A stretch of 64,000 nt of DNA from G965220305 sp965220305 (GTDB taxonomy: Bacteria; Chloroflexota; Dehalococcoidia; Lucifugimonadales; UBA3495): positions 1,178,001-1,242,000 of the forward strand of contig OZ244817.1 in the NCBI GenBank assembly GCA_965220305.1. Direction: 5' to 3'. Positions 24,386 through 33,539 of the stretch are shown in pieces. The first letter of the stretch is position 1. Every line of letters starts with the position of its first letter. The position numbers and the translations under genes were made by a program. The notes beneath the pieces were generated by a model. It saw only the letters and a list, made by a program, of their open reading frames with translations. It did not search any database and had not been told where the DNA came from.

Positions 24386-26125
24386 ATGACCATCAAAGTC
24401 CTGAACCCGGAACTGGCAGCCCAAATAGCGGCGGGGGAAGTGGTGGAACGCCCGGCGTCGGTGGTCAAAGAACTGGTGGAGAACTCCATCGACTCCGGCG
24501 CGACCCAGATAACCGTAGAAATCGCCGGCGGGGGCGTGGAACAGATCAGGGTGATTGACGACGGGAGCGGCATCCCGCCCCAAGAACTGGCCTTGGCCTT
24601 CCAGCATCACGCCACCAGCAAACTGGAATCTCCGGAGCAACTCGATGCCATCAGCACCCTGGGCTTTCGGGGTGAGGCCCTACCCAGCATCGCCTCCGTA
24701 TCTCATACGACCCTGACCAGTCGCCCCCAAGGGTCCGCCGTCGGGCATCGCATCCAATTCCGCTGGGGAGAAAAAGTCTCCGAAGGCTCCCAGGGGGCCG
24801 CCCCGGGGACTTCGGTAGTAGTGTCCGACCTCTTCGGCAACGTGCCCGCCCGCCGCAAGTTCCTCCGGTCCAACTCGGCGGAGTCCGCCAGGATTCACGA
24901 CCTCGTATCCCGCTACGCCCTGGCCCACCCCAACATTCGTTTTCAGCTAATCAGCGAAGGTCGGACCGCACTGAACACGCCGGGGAGCAACCGGCCCGCC
25001 GAGGCGCTGCTGGCAGTGTATGGTCGGGAAGTGGCCTCGGGAATGCTGGAGGCGCCGGGGGATGACGACGGGGAGGGCTACCGGGTTTCCGGGTTTATCA
25101 GCGCCCCGGGCCTGACCCGGGCCAACCGCACCTACATGACCTTCTTCGTCAACCGCCGTTGGATTCAAAACCGGATGCTTTCCTTCGCCGTTGAAGAAGC
25201 CTACCACGGCCTGCTTCCCGAAAAACGGTACCCCCTGGCCATCCTTAACCTGGAACTTCCCTATAGCGAAGTAGACGTTAACTCCCACCCGGCCAAGCGA
25301 GAGGTGCGCTTCCACTTCGAGCGCAAGGTCTACGCTGAGGTGCAGCGGGCCGTGCGCGCCACCCTGGTGGCCGAGTCTCCGGTGCCCAACCTCCAACCCT
25401 CGACAACTCGATGGAACCCACCGGCAGGAAACTCGGGCCCCGGGTTTTTCCCCAGCGCCTTCCGAGGGGCTGGCCCATCCGCTGCAACTCCGGACAGGCC
25501 AAACTGGGACAGCCAGGGAGGGCCACCCGACGCCGCAACCACCTTCCAGCAGGTGTTGCCGTCGCTGCGGGCGGTGGGACAGGTACGGCTGACCTACATC
25601 GTGGCTGATGGCCCGGACGGCATGTACCTAATCGACCAGCACGCCGCCCACGAGCGAGTGCTGTTCGACCAGATACGCCGTCGCGTCGCCAACCAGTCGC
25701 CCCAGTCCCAGCCGCTTCTGACGCCCACGCCGGTGGAACTCTCACCCAGCCAGGCCGAAATACTGGAGAATAACGCTGGACTGCTGGCTTCCTACGGCTT
25801 CGACGTGGAGAACTTCGGGGAGAGGAGTTATTTGCTCCGCGCCGTTCCCACCATTATGACAACTCAGGACCCGGGCCAGTCATTGGTGGACGTGCTGGAC
25901 TTGGTGTCCGTTGAGGGCCTTCTTCGCCAGCATGAGGAAGTGCTCGCCGCATCCATCGCCTGCCACAGCGCCATTCGGGCGGGCAAGGCGCTGACCGACG
26001 CCGAGATGAAGGCCCTGCTGGAGCAACTGGAAGCCACCGACAACCCCCATACCTGTCCCCACGGTCGCCCCACCCTGATGCACTTCAGCGAGTACCAGAT
26101 GGAGCGGGGCTTCGGGCGACGCTAG
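24386..26125 (+). CDS. mutL: DNA mismatch repair protein MutL (endonuclease type)
   Basis: 579 aa. N-terminal GHKL ATPase: IAAGEVVERPASVVKELVEN, DDGSGI and GFRGEALPSI. A variable linker of about residues 335-395 precedes the C-terminal domain. This carries the metal-dependent endonuclease motif DQHAAHERVLFDQ, in which the usual last Glu (DQHA-x2-E-x4-E) is Asp, plus ACHSAIRAGKAL and CPHGRP. It should nick DNA during MutS-directed repair. Partner of mutS upstream. Confidence 0.96.
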   Translation: MTIKVLNPELAAQIAAGEVVERPASVVKELVENSIDSGATQITVEIAGGGVEQIRVIDDGSGIPPQELALAFQHHATSKLESPEQLDAISTLGFRGEALPSIASVSHTTLTSRPQGSAVGHRIQFRWGEKVSEGSQGAAPGTSVVVSDLFGNVPARRKFLRSNSAESARIHDLVSRYALAHPNIRFQLISEGRTALNTPGSNRPAEALLAVYGREVASGMLEAPGDDDGEGYRVSGFISAPGLTRANRTYMTFFVNRRWIQNRMLSFAVEEAYHGLLPEKRYPLAILNLELPYSEVDVNSHPAKREVRFHFERKVYAEVQRAVRATLVAESPVPNLQPSTTRWNPPAGNSGPGFFPSAFRGAGPSAATPDRPNWDSQGGPPDAATTFQQVLPSLRAVGQVRLTYIVADGPDGMYLIDQHAAHERVLFDQIRRRVANQSPQSQPLLTPTPVELSPSQAEILENNAGLLASYGFDVENFGERSYLLRAVPTIMTTQDPGQSLVDVLDLVSVEGLLRQHEEVLAASIACHSAIRAGKALTDAEMKALLEQLEATDNPHTCPHGRPTLMHFSEYQMERGFGRR

Positions 26126-26198
26126 TTAGGGCTGGGGCGACCAATCGGGCAGCCGGAGCTTGAAGAGGTTCAGGGGGGAAGTCAAAGTGCTCCCTACC

Positions 26199-27356
26199 TT
26201 ATGCCCTCCCCTTGAAGTTGAAGAACCCGATAGCGCCCCCCAGTGCGCCACCTATTATCGGAGTTAGTATAGCCCAAGTAAGTCCCTGGCCAAACCCCGC
26301 AAAGAATCCATCAGTTGCGATGCCTACTGCGCACCCCCCAAGGAACGCTATCGGCGATGCGATGGCTCCCCATTTGGCGCCAGCTAAGCAGCCTCTCAGG
26401 ACGGACCGGATAGCATCCGAGTCGTCATAGCTGGGTTCTTGCCGGTCCGCCTTCCGGGGGACTACGCGTGACAGGATGGGACGGATGCCACCCAGCTTGT
26501 CATCTCTACGTTGCTGCCCAGTCACCAACCTGGGGATCCTCCTGAGTACCTCTCCAGCATCCGCCTCGCAGGCCCTCAGGTTTGCCAGGGCAGACTCCAG
26601 CTTGTCCGGGTCCGCGGTATCGCAGGCACGCAAAATGTCGTCGTAAACGCTGTCTTCTTGTTCTGTCACATAAGCCAGATCATTGAGTACCTTCCGCTCC
26701 TCTGCGTTCCAATTGTTGTGCTCGTTCAACAACCCGACCTGGGACTGCTCGGTAAGGAACGAAAGCCTGCGTTCTCTGGCCTCCACGCGCACCTTTTCCC
26801 GGGTGTCCGCTTCAAACCCGGACTGCTTTATCTCATCCAACCAGTCCTCCATCGTGTGAAACTCTCGGATGCGGTCCTTGCACTGTTGGATGAGTTGCTG
26901 ATACTGGGATACCTTTTCCTGTCTGAGGTCCCTTTCTACTATCCTTCGGAGTTCTACCTCCTCATCACTAGCAAAGATACTGGAACCTCGCCGGAGTAGG
27001 ACACGGTCCTGTACCTCTCTCGCCCGTCGTCTATCCTCCTGTTCCTCTAATAGTTCTTCTCTGCCGAATTCTCTTTCCAGTCGCCTGTCATCCCGCTGGT
27101 CTAAGAGTTCTTCCCTGTTGATTTCATAATACGTGTCCTCTTTTATGTCCCGCCCCAGGCGCCTGTCCGCTGCCTCTTCCCTATAAAACGCATCCCGGGA
27201 AGCTCTTCTATCCTCCCGGTCATCCTTTCTATCCTCCCGCGCATCCCTCACGTCCTCTGCCGATTCCGCAAAGTACTCGCTCTCACCGTCCGTGTTCCTA
27301 CGCTGGTCCCTATCATCCCGGTCCCCTCGGTTGTTGGGTACTCGCCTTCTAGGCAT
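26199..27356 (-). CDS. Arg/Asp/Glu-rich coiled-coil protein with C-terminal membrane hairpin
   Basis: 385 aa from ATG 27356 behind AAGGAGG (a longer in-frame ATG at 27386 is disfavoured). No family recognised. Residues 1-130 are extremely rich in D, R and E with repeats such as DREDRR and RREDR-like runs, and probably form long charged helices. Residues 140-260 are a second helical region. Residues 320-380 contain two glycine- and alanine-rich hydrophobic segments (around AIASPIAFLGGCAVGIATDG and WAILTPIIGGALGGAIGFF), so a membrane hairpin is likely. Base use is less GC-rich than in neighbours. Function unknown. Confidence 0.65.
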   Translation of the reverse strand: MPRRRVPNNRGDRDDRDQRRNTDGESEYFAESAEDVRDAREDRKDDREDRRASRDAFYREEAADRRLGRDIKEDTYYEINREELLDQRDDRRLEREFGREELLEEQEDRRRAREVQDRVLLRRGSSIFASDEEVELRRIVERDLRQEKVSQYQQLIQQCKDRIREFHTMEDWLDEIKQSGFEADTREKVRVEARERRLSFLTEQSQVGLLNEHNNWNAEERKVLNDLAYVTEQEDSVYDDILRACDTADPDKLESALANLRACEADAGEVLRRIPRLVTGQQRRDDKLGGIRPILSRVVPRKADRQEPSYDDSDAIRSVLRGCLAGAKWGAIASPIAFLGGCAVGIATDGFFAGFGQGLTWAILTPIIGGALGGAIGFFNFKGRA

Positions 27357-27485
27357 AAGCGACCTCCTTGAATTCGTGCTGCCCATTAACGGGGCTGAAC
27401 GTCAACAGACCCTCGGCCCAGAACCAAACTGAAAAAACCCGGGTGACTGAAGAGGTTCAAGTCTAAGCGGCAGCCGATCTGGGAC

Positions 27486-27713
27486 CTAATTGCGACGGGG
27501 GTCCGTGCGGGGGTCCCGTGCCGGGTGGAAGATGGAGTCCGGCCCCGGAAATTCTTTCGACGGACTGGCGGCCGGCTTTCGACCAAACCAGCCCAACCCG
27601 GAAGAGACGACGGTCAATACCGCCACCCCAACACCCAGCTTGGCCAGAAAGCTGCGACGGGTCTGTCCAGCGGGCTTGACCTGGGAAGAGTTGTCTGCCA
27701 CGTTTCGCTCCAT
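27486..27713 (-). CDS. Small Tat-signal protein
   Basis: 75 aa. Contains the twin-arginine motif TRRSFLAKLG followed by a hydrophobic stretch (VGVAVLTVVSSGLGWF) and a proline-rich tail ending in RDPRTDPRRN. It is almost entirely a Tat leader plus short tail, like small Tat-anchored accessory peptides of redox enzymes. No strong ribosome site precedes the ATG. It lies divergent to the peroxiredoxin gene. Function unknown; it could also be the remnant of a longer secreted protein. Confidence 0.45.
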   Translation of the reverse strand: MERNVADNSSQVKPAGQTRRSFLAKLGVGVAVLTVVSSGLGWFGRKPAASPSKEFPGPDSIFHPARDPRTDPRRN

Positions 27714-27961
27714 GATTGCGCCGGTTCCGAACTAGTTGCCCCTAATTTTACCCCAATGCCCGATTTTTGCAACTCGCCCGGCTCACGTGGCAGGTTGAAT
27801 CGCCGGCAGGCCAGCCTCCCAGTGTCCCCCGCTTCCGTACCTGTGGTAACATGACGCAGGCGCCGGAGGATGCGGGCCGCGGAGGCTCACCACCCTTTGG
27901 AAGAAGTGGCCCCGCAAGTCCCGATGGCCCATTTGAGCCAACTGCATTTAGGAGGTTCCCC

Positions 27962-28435
27962 ATGGCAGCGGAAGTAGGGCAGGCCGCCCCGGATTTTTCC
28001 CTTTACGATACCGACCGGCAACAGCGTACCCTGAGCGAGTTTCGGGGCAAAAACGTGGTGTTGGCCTTCTTTCCCGGCGCTTTTACCGGGGTGTGCACCA
28101 CCGAGATGTGTACCCTAAGAGACCAGATTTCCCAGTATAATTCCATGAACGCTCAGGTTATCGGGATTACGGTAGACCCTCCCTTCGCCCAAAAGGCCTG
28201 GGCCGAACAGAACAACGTCAACTATCCTTTCCTCAGCGATTTCAATCGCCAGGCGGTCAACGATTATGGCGTGGCCTTGGCTAACCTGGCTGGTATGGAA
28301 GGCTACATAGCCGCCAGCCGGGCAGTCTTCGTGGTGGACAAGGATGGAGTCATCCGCTACAAGTGGGTGGGGCCCAATCCCGGAGTAGAGCCGGACTACG
28401 CCGAGGTACAGCAGGCCGTGGCCCAACTCGGTTAA
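27962..28435 (+). CDS. Peroxiredoxin (AhpE/BCP-like)
   Basis: 157 aa from ATG 27962 behind AGGAGG; the frame extends further upstream but that part is not protein-like. Thiol peroxidase reducing H2O2 and organic peroxides. PGAFTGVCTTEMC contains the PxxxTxxC signature: peroxidatic Cys45, with Cys50 as a nearby candidate resolving residue. Both are ordinary cysteines, not selenocysteine. Ends convergent to the nucleoside hydrolase. Confidence 0.93.
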   Translation: MAAEVGQAAPDFSLYDTDRQQRTLSEFRGKNVVLAFFPGAFTGVCTTEMCTLRDQISQYNSMNAQVIGITVDPPFAQKAWAEQNNVNYPFLSDFNRQAVNDYGVALANLAGMEGYIAASRAVFVVDKDGVIRYKWVGPNPGVEPDYAEVQQAVAQLG

Positions 28436-28681
28436 ACCCCGGCAACTGGCCGATACAGGGTGTCAGAGGCGCACCGGCTGGACTGATACCCGTCTCCGAA
28501 CCCGTTCAGGGGTCCAGAAGCGCTGGCTGCTTTCCCGCGCCACCCCTACAGCGTTGGCGGGAAGCGGTCTTACTCAGCGGGGTCACCAGGGCCCAGGGTA
28601 GCCGATGGTCAAGAAGGGATGGTCCCGCCGCAAGAGGCAGACCCGCTGGTTTGGGTGTGCACCGTGGCCGGCCATCCCTTT

Positions 28682-29644
28682 TCAACTGGGCGAGTAGCCG
28701 CTTATCCGATTAGTAACCAACTCGGTTGCGGAGTTGGCGTCCACCTCAAGGCACACCCGGGCATTGGGGACCCGTCCCCCAAAGTTGCGGCGGTCGGCCA
28801 CTGTCTGGCCCCGGGAGACCTCGCTATGGGTCTCGATGGACACAAAGCAGTCCTGGGCCTGGAAGAGAGTGGGGTCGATGGCGTAGACGACGGCGGGTAC
28901 GTCGTTATAGCGGACATTACCCTCCTGCGACAGAAGCCCCTGCCGTTGGTAGTAGGACTGAATATAAGGCGTCGCCCCGGCCAACAGGTTGGCTACTGCC
29001 GTGTTTGACCCCAGCATTCGCTGTAGCTGCTCCCGGTTGAACTCCACCAGGTTGCAAACATCCAAGCCCACCTGCACCAGCGATGCACCCGAATTGTAGA
29101 CAATTGCCGCCGCCGCCGGGTCCTCATACAGATTGGCCGAGGCCACCGCCGACACATTGCCCCCCACCGTTACCGCGCCGCCCATGACGATGATCTGCTC
29201 CACTCCCTGGGCCAGGGCGGGTTCCAGGCTCAAAGCCAGCGCCAAATTGGTCAACCGCCCCAGGGCTAGCAGGGTTATCTCCCCCGGCGCTTCCGTTACC
29301 CGGCGGATGATTTCCAGGGCGGCGTGGGGGCGCTCGGACATCTCCGGGATCTCTGGCGGGAGAGGAAAGTCTATGTTACCCAAGCCGTCGGCCCCGTGCA
29401 CCTGGGAGGCCCAGCCGGCGGTGGGTTCCCGCAGCAACGGCTTGCCCGCTCCCCGGAACACGGGCAGGTCCAGCCGACCAGCGGCGTGCAAAATACGAAG
29501 GGCGTTGTTGGTGCACACCTGGACCGGGCCGTTGCCGTAGACCGTGGTGATGGCTTCTACCGACAACTCTGGGCTTGCCAGGGCCAGAAAAATCGCCGCC
29601 GCGTCGTCGATGCCAGGGTCGGTGTCAATGATGACTCGTTTCAA
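28682..29644 (-). CDS. Inosine-uridine-preferring nucleoside hydrolase family protein
   Basis: 320 aa from TTG 29644, which gives the family N-terminus (L)KRVIIDTDPGIDDA; a longer frame opens 93 bases earlier at 29737 but overlaps the divergent promoter region. It cleaves the N-glycosidic bond of ribonucleosides. The calcium-binding DTDPGIDDA motif starts near residue 7, and IIVMGGAVTVGGNV and the C-terminal DPTLF region are typical. Length fits the family. The physiological nucleoside is unknown. A HEPN-like gene is divergent upstream. Confidence 0.9.
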   Translation of the reverse strand: MKRVIIDTDPGIDDAAAIFLALASPELSVEAITTVYGNGPVQVCTNNALRILHAAGRLDLPVFRGAGKPLLREPTAGWASQVHGADGLGNIDFPLPPEIPEMSERPHAALEIIRRVTEAPGEITLLALGRLTNLALALSLEPALAQGVEQIIVMGGAVTVGGNVSAVASANLYEDPAAAAIVYNSGASLVQVGLDVCNLVEFNREQLQRMLGSNTAVANLLAGATPYIQSYYQRQGLLSQEGNVRYNDVPAVVYAIDPTLFQAQDCFVSIETHSEVSRGQTVADRRNFGGRVPNARVCLEVDANSATELVTNRISGYSPS

Positions 29645-29719
29645 CGCTTTCCCGATAGATGCTATGATGGTGTGCAGTGTACGGGTTCGCCCAGTGCAAG
29701 GCAAATCAGGAGAGACGAC

Positions 29720-30112
29720 ATGGTAGCCGCCGACCAATTGGACGCTATTTTCGCCGACGCCAGGGTACTCTATGCCGATGCCCTGGAGCAGTTGGAGTCC
29801 GACAAGCTCCGCAACGCCGCGGAAAAGGCGTGGGGCGCCACCAAACGGGCGACCGATGCTCTAATCTTGGCCCGCATCGGCGAATTGCCTCAAACCTCCG
29901 GCAGAACCAGCCGGCGAATCTTTGAAATGGGTCGGCACGACCCGGCTGTTGACGCTCTGGGTCAGCGATATGACCGCCGACAGCGACAGTTGCATGGACG
30001 CTGTTTCTACAACGGCGACTGCGAACCGGAGGACCGGATGGCCGAACTGGTGCGGGAAACGCTGGACTATATCCGAGATGCCGAGGCGCTGGCGGGCCCC
30101 GGCGGCCCGTAA
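29720..30112 (+). CDS. PaREP1/HEPN-like small helical protein
   Basis: 130 aa from ATG 29720 behind CAGGAGAG. The frame is open for almost 400 bases upstream but that part overlaps the nucleoside hydrolase on the other strand and is not protein-like. The segment LESDKLRNAAEKAWGATKRATDALILAR resembles the PaREP1/HEPN helix pair, in which nucleotide-binding helices often accompany toxin or nucleotidyltransferase genes. No partner nucleotidyltransferase lies adjacent. Role unknown. Confidence 0.7.
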   Translation: MVAADQLDAIFADARVLYADALEQLESDKLRNAAEKAWGATKRATDALILARIGELPQTSGRTSRRIFEMGRHDPAVDALGQRYDRRQRQLHGRCFYNGDCEPEDRMAELVRETLDYIRDAEALAGPGGP

Positions 30113-30412
30113 GGAAAGCAGCCGACCGGCCCAGCACGCCGCCGAATTTAGAGCACCCACCCTTGCGGCGGCGGGCGTTTGGCAAAGGCCCAGGGCCGTC
30201 CCGGAATCCACTGCCCTTCACGCCCATAGCCTCGCACCGGAGTTTACCGACCACCCGGAAGACCGCCCGGCAGATACTACTGGACCAACCTGATGCGGTT
30301 TGACAAGCGTCCCATTCCTGGTTATCTTCCCACTACTCGGCCCATCACCACTTTAGACCATCGCGACAGCCTGGACATCCGGGCACTTTGAACACAAGAG
30401 GGAGCGGCAGAT
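30113..30412. other. Intergenic region
   Basis: 300 bases between the HEPN-like gene and the dehalogenase-like HAD gene. GC-rich in the first half. I see no ORF, repeat or defined signal here. Confidence 0.6.
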
Positions 30413-31126
30413 ATGGACGGAAGCCAAGTAAAGGCGTGTATTTTCGATGTCTTCGGTACAGTCGTAGACTGGCGCGGCAGCATGATTGAGCAGTGCGAGA
30501 ATTTTGGCAGGATTAAGGGTATTCAGGCCGATTGGGAAGCCTTCGCCGACGCCTGGCGCGGCAAGTATGGCCCCTATATGAACAAGGTGCGTACCGGGGA
30601 GTTGCCCTGGACCAACCTGGACGCCCTGCACCGCATGTCCTTGGACGACGTGCTGGACGAGTTTGAGATAAGCGGCCTCAGTGACGAAGAGAAGACCGAG
30701 GTCAACCATTTCTGGCACCGGCTCAAGGGCTGGCCCGACTCGCCTCCCGGCCTGTTCCGTTTGAAGCACAAGTTCATTATTGCCCCCATGTCCAACGGCA
30801 ACATCGCCCTGATGACCAACATGGGCAAGTACGCCGGGCTGCCCTGGGACTGCATCCTGGGGGCCGAGGTGGCCAAGCACTACAAGCCGGACCCGGAGAG
30901 CTACCTGACTGCCGTTGAACTGCTGGGGTTGCGCCCGGACCAGGTGATGATGGTGGCGGCCCACCAGGGAGACCTGCTGTCCTCGGCAAAGGTGGGCTTG
31001 AAGACCGCCTTCGTGCCCCGTCCCCTGGAGCGCGGCCCCAACAACCGGCCCGACCCCACCCCAGACCCGTCCTTTAACGTAGTCGCCACGGACTTCATAG
31101 ACCTGGCAACCAAGGTGGGGGCCTAA
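30413..31126 (+). CDS. Haloacid dehalogenase type II-like HAD protein
   Basis: 237 aa. CIFDVFGTVVDWRGS matches the FDxFGT signature of L-2-haloacid dehalogenases, with nucleophile Asp13 and no second Asp. SNGNIALM (motif II) and GAEVAKHYKPDPESYL (motif III Lys) also fit. Motif IV is unusual: VAAHQGDLLSSAKVG carries one Asp instead of the DD pair, as in true dehalogenases. It is therefore a candidate dehalogenase, but many similar proteins are uncharacterised. GGGAGCGG precedes the start. Confidence 0.83.
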   Translation: MDGSQVKACIFDVFGTVVDWRGSMIEQCENFGRIKGIQADWEAFADAWRGKYGPYMNKVRTGELPWTNLDALHRMSLDDVLDEFEISGLSDEEKTEVNHFWHRLKGWPDSPPGLFRLKHKFIIAPMSNGNIALMTNMGKYAGLPWDCILGAEVAKHYKPDPESYLTAVELLGLRPDQVMMVAAHQGDLLSSAKVGLKTAFVPRPLERGPNNRPDPTPDPSFNVVATDFIDLATKVGA

Positions 31127-31248
31127 CAAAACGCTATAGCCCGCTGGGGAATAGAACGCTCCTCCCCACGGTCTACATCCCTATGGGTCGAACTTGGTCC
31201 ACCACCCGCGACGGGCAGTTACTCCAGACCAGAAAGGACGATCAGGTA

Positions 31249-31272
31249 GCGGGCGCACTCAGCGGCGCCCGC
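31249..31272 (+). promoter_or_regulatory. 5'-UTR inverted repeat
   Basis: GCGGGCGC (31249-31256) is a perfect inverted repeat of GCGCCCGC (31265-31272), loop 8 bases, 23 bases before the start of the flavin monooxygenase. No T-run follows, so it is not a typical terminator. Confidence 0.4.
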
Positions 31273-31294
31273 ATAATCCATCCAGGGAGAAGTT

Positions 31295-32287
31295 ATGGCC
31301 AGAATAGGTCTGCGGCTGGAAAACAATCCGGCGCTCACGCCCCAAGACTACCAGGAGTTGGCCGTCCAGGCGGAGGGGCGGGGCTACGAAACGGTATGGG
31401 TGCCCGAGGGAGGGGGACGAGACTCTCTCACCCAACTGGCCTCCATTGCCATGAAGACCCAACGGATTAAGCTGGGCACCGGCATCCTGGCCATCTTCTC
31501 CCGCACTCCCACGTTGACCGCCATGTCAGCTTCCGGGTTGGAGGCCGTTTCCCAGGGGAGATTCCTGCTGGGACTGGGGGTTGGACACCGCCACTCGGTG
31601 GAAGGGGAGCATGGCGTTGCCTTCGGGCGGCCCCTGACCAGGATGCGGGAAATGATAAGTATCCTGCGCCGCCTGCTTCAGGGGGAGCAGGTGTCCCACC
31701 AGGGACGGGTGTTCCAGGTGGAGAGCGCCAGCCTGGGGGCCGCCACCCCGGCAACCAAAGTGCCCATCTACATCGCCGCCCTGGGGCCGCAAATGCTGGA
31801 ACTGGCCGGGGAAATGGCCGATGGCGTGCTGCTAAACTGGACGGCGGCGGGCTTCCTCCAGCGGGCCATCGGGCACATCCAACAGGGAGCAGACCGGGCG
31901 GGCCGCGACCTCTCGGAGATAGACATTGCCGGGTACGTCCGGGTAGCCGTGGTGGATGACGATACCGAGGCCAAGGCGAGTTTGAAGGGCCAAGTGGCCC
32001 GCTACGCTTCCATGCCCTTCTACCGCGACTTCTTCCGGCTCACCGGCTTCGGCGAAGAAATGGCGGAGGCGGAACGGGCCCTCCGGGAGGGGGACAATAT
32101 CGCCGCCGCCCAGGCCATCAGCCAGGAGATGCTGGACCAGGTAGCCATCGTAGGCACGGCGGAAGAATGCCGTGCTGAGTTGGAAAAACGGCGCGGCCTG
32201 GGACTACAGCAGCCCGTGGTAGCCCCCTTCGCCGTGGGCGACATCAAGCAGTCCCACCAGCGGGCTATTGCGGCGTTTGAGGGGTAG
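31295..32287 (+). CDS. LLM-class (F420-type) flavin-dependent oxidoreductase
   Basis: 330 aa. RIGLRLENNPALTPQDYQEL, YETVWVPEGG and KLGTGILAIFSRTPTLTAMS are typical of F420-dependent N10-methylenetetrahydromethanopterin-reductase-like luciferase-family enzymes. GVGHRHSVEGEHG and AEECRAELEKRRGLGLQQPV complete the pattern. Substrate unknown. The gene ends tail-to-tail with another LLM gene on the opposite strand, with their 3' ends overlapping by 23 bases. Confidence 0.9.
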   Translation: MARIGLRLENNPALTPQDYQELAVQAEGRGYETVWVPEGGGRDSLTQLASIAMKTQRIKLGTGILAIFSRTPTLTAMSASGLEAVSQGRFLLGLGVGHRHSVEGEHGVAFGRPLTRMREMISILRRLLQGEQVSHQGRVFQVESASLGAATPATKVPIYIAALGPQMLELAGEMADGVLLNWTAAGFLQRAIGHIQQGADRAGRDLSEIDIAGYVRVAVVDDDTEAKASLKGQVARYASMPFYRDFFRLTGFGEEMAEAERALREGDNIAAAQAISQEMLDQVAIVGTAEECRAELEKRRGLGLQQPVVAPFAVGDIKQSHQRAIAAFEG

Positions 32288-33317
32288 ATTCGGTAGGCTT
32301 GACCCCGCAGGCTTCGGCCACCAGCTCGTAGGAACGGAGCCGGTCCTCGAAGTTATAGCAAATGGTCACGACGCTGAGGTCGTTAGTCTGGTAGGCTTCA
32401 GAAATGGATTCCAGCCGCTCCTTTGCCTGCTGCGGGTCGCCGTCAACGCAGTTCCGGGCATAGGTCTGCACAAAGGCCCACTCGTCGGCCCGGTACTGGT
32501 AGGCCATTGCCTCTTCTATGGGAGGAACTCCGTTGGAACGTCCCAGGACCGATTTTAGACGGCCCAGGTTGCGGCTGGAAGCTATCCGCAGGGCCTCCTC
32601 CTCAGTTTCGGCGCAAAGCACCTGCACCCCCACATTCACCTTCGGCTCGGTCAGTCTCTCCGAGGGCTGGAAATTCTTGCGGTACCCCTCAACGATGGAC
32701 GGGCCCTCCTGGGCGCCGGAACCAAAGAAGTGGGCATAGGCGAAGGGCAGCCCCAGCCGCGCCGCCAGGTAGGCGCTCTCGTAGCGCGACCCCAGCAGCC
32801 AGACTTCGGGCACGGTGTTGGGTCTACCCGGCCCGGCCTTGACGTCGGAGAAGGGATGGTCCTCTTCCAGACCGCCGGACAGGTGCCCCACCACGTCCAA
32901 CACCTGCTGGGGATAGTGGTGGATTTCCTTGGGATGGCTGGGGTAGGAAAGGGCGGCGGCAGTTAACTGGTCGCTGCCCGGCGCTCGGCCAACTCCCAGG
33001 TCGATGCGACCCGGGTACAGCGAGTCCAACATGCGGAAGTTTTCCGCCACCTTGAGAGCGCTGTAGTGGGACAGCATTACCCCCCCGCTGCCCACCCGAA
33101 TGGTCTTGGTGCGGGCCGCCACCTGCCCGATGAGAATCTCCGGGCTGGTCCCGGCGAAGTTAGGTAGGCTATGGTGCTCGGCCAGCCAATACCTCTGATA
33201 CCCCCAGCCCTCCACCGCCACGGCCAGGTTTACGGTCTCCCACAGCGCGTCTCCAGCGGTGCCCCCATCACGTACCGGGGACTGGTCGACTACACTAAGC
33301 ATCAATTTTTGGCTCAA
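32265..33317 (-). CDS. LLM-class flavin-dependent oxidoreductase
   Basis: 350 aa from TTG 33317 behind GGGGGATGA, giving (M)SQKLMLSVVDQSPVRDGG; the ATG at 33302 and an upstream in-frame TTG at 33332 are alternatives. LSVVDQSPV, YWLAEHHS, IGQVAARTKTIRVGSGGVML and DLGVGRAPGSD match the bacterial luciferase subgroup often annotated as alkane-sulfonate-like monooxygenases. Substrate unknown. 3' end overlaps the convergent LLM gene. Confidence 0.88.
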   Translation of the reverse strand: MSQKLMLSVVDQSPVRDGGTAGDALWETVNLAVAVEGWGYQRYWLAEHHSLPNFAGTSPEILIGQVAARTKTIRVGSGGVMLSHYSALKVAENFRMLDSLYPGRIDLGVGRAPGSDQLTAAALSYPSHPKEIHHYPQQVLDVVGHLSGGLEEDHPFSDVKAGPGRPNTVPEVWLLGSRYESAYLAARLGLPFAYAHFFGSGAQEGPSIVEGYRKNFQPSERLTEPKVNVGVQVLCAETEEEALRIASSRNLGRLKSVLGRSNGVPPIEEAMAYQYRADEWAFVQTYARNCVDGDPQQAKERLESISEAYQTNDLSVVTICYNFEDRLRSYELVAEACGVKPTESTPQTPQ

Positions 33318-33503
33318 CAGATCATCCCCCAATCAACTTTTCGCCGGGGCCAAGGTCTCGAAATCTCCAGAGATAAGTCTACCCTACAGGTGCGAATTTG
33401 TGGCTGGGTTATGGGAAACTCCGGGGCTTTTGAAAGTCCCTGTTCAGGTGTATCCCCGCTCACCCTGGGCAAAGGAAATCCCCTGAAGAAAGGACCCCGC
33501 CCA

Positions 33504-33532
33504 TTGACAAACTCCGATTCAGCCCTTAAACT
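33504..33532 (+). promoter_or_regulatory. Sigma70-like promoter upstream of a terminator-ended leader
   Basis: TTGACA (33504-33509), spacer of 17 bases, TAAACT (33527-33532). A matching layout (TTGACA-17-TAGACT) occurs upstream of the sulfite reductase gene. Transcription from here would reach the terminator at 33675-33710. Confidence 0.6.
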
Positions 33533-33539
33533 TTTGGTT

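Noticed and set aside
29324..29719. N-terminal extension of the HEPN-like protein
   Set aside because: Overlaps the nucleoside hydrolase on the other strand and is not protein-like; ATG 29720 has a good ribosome site.
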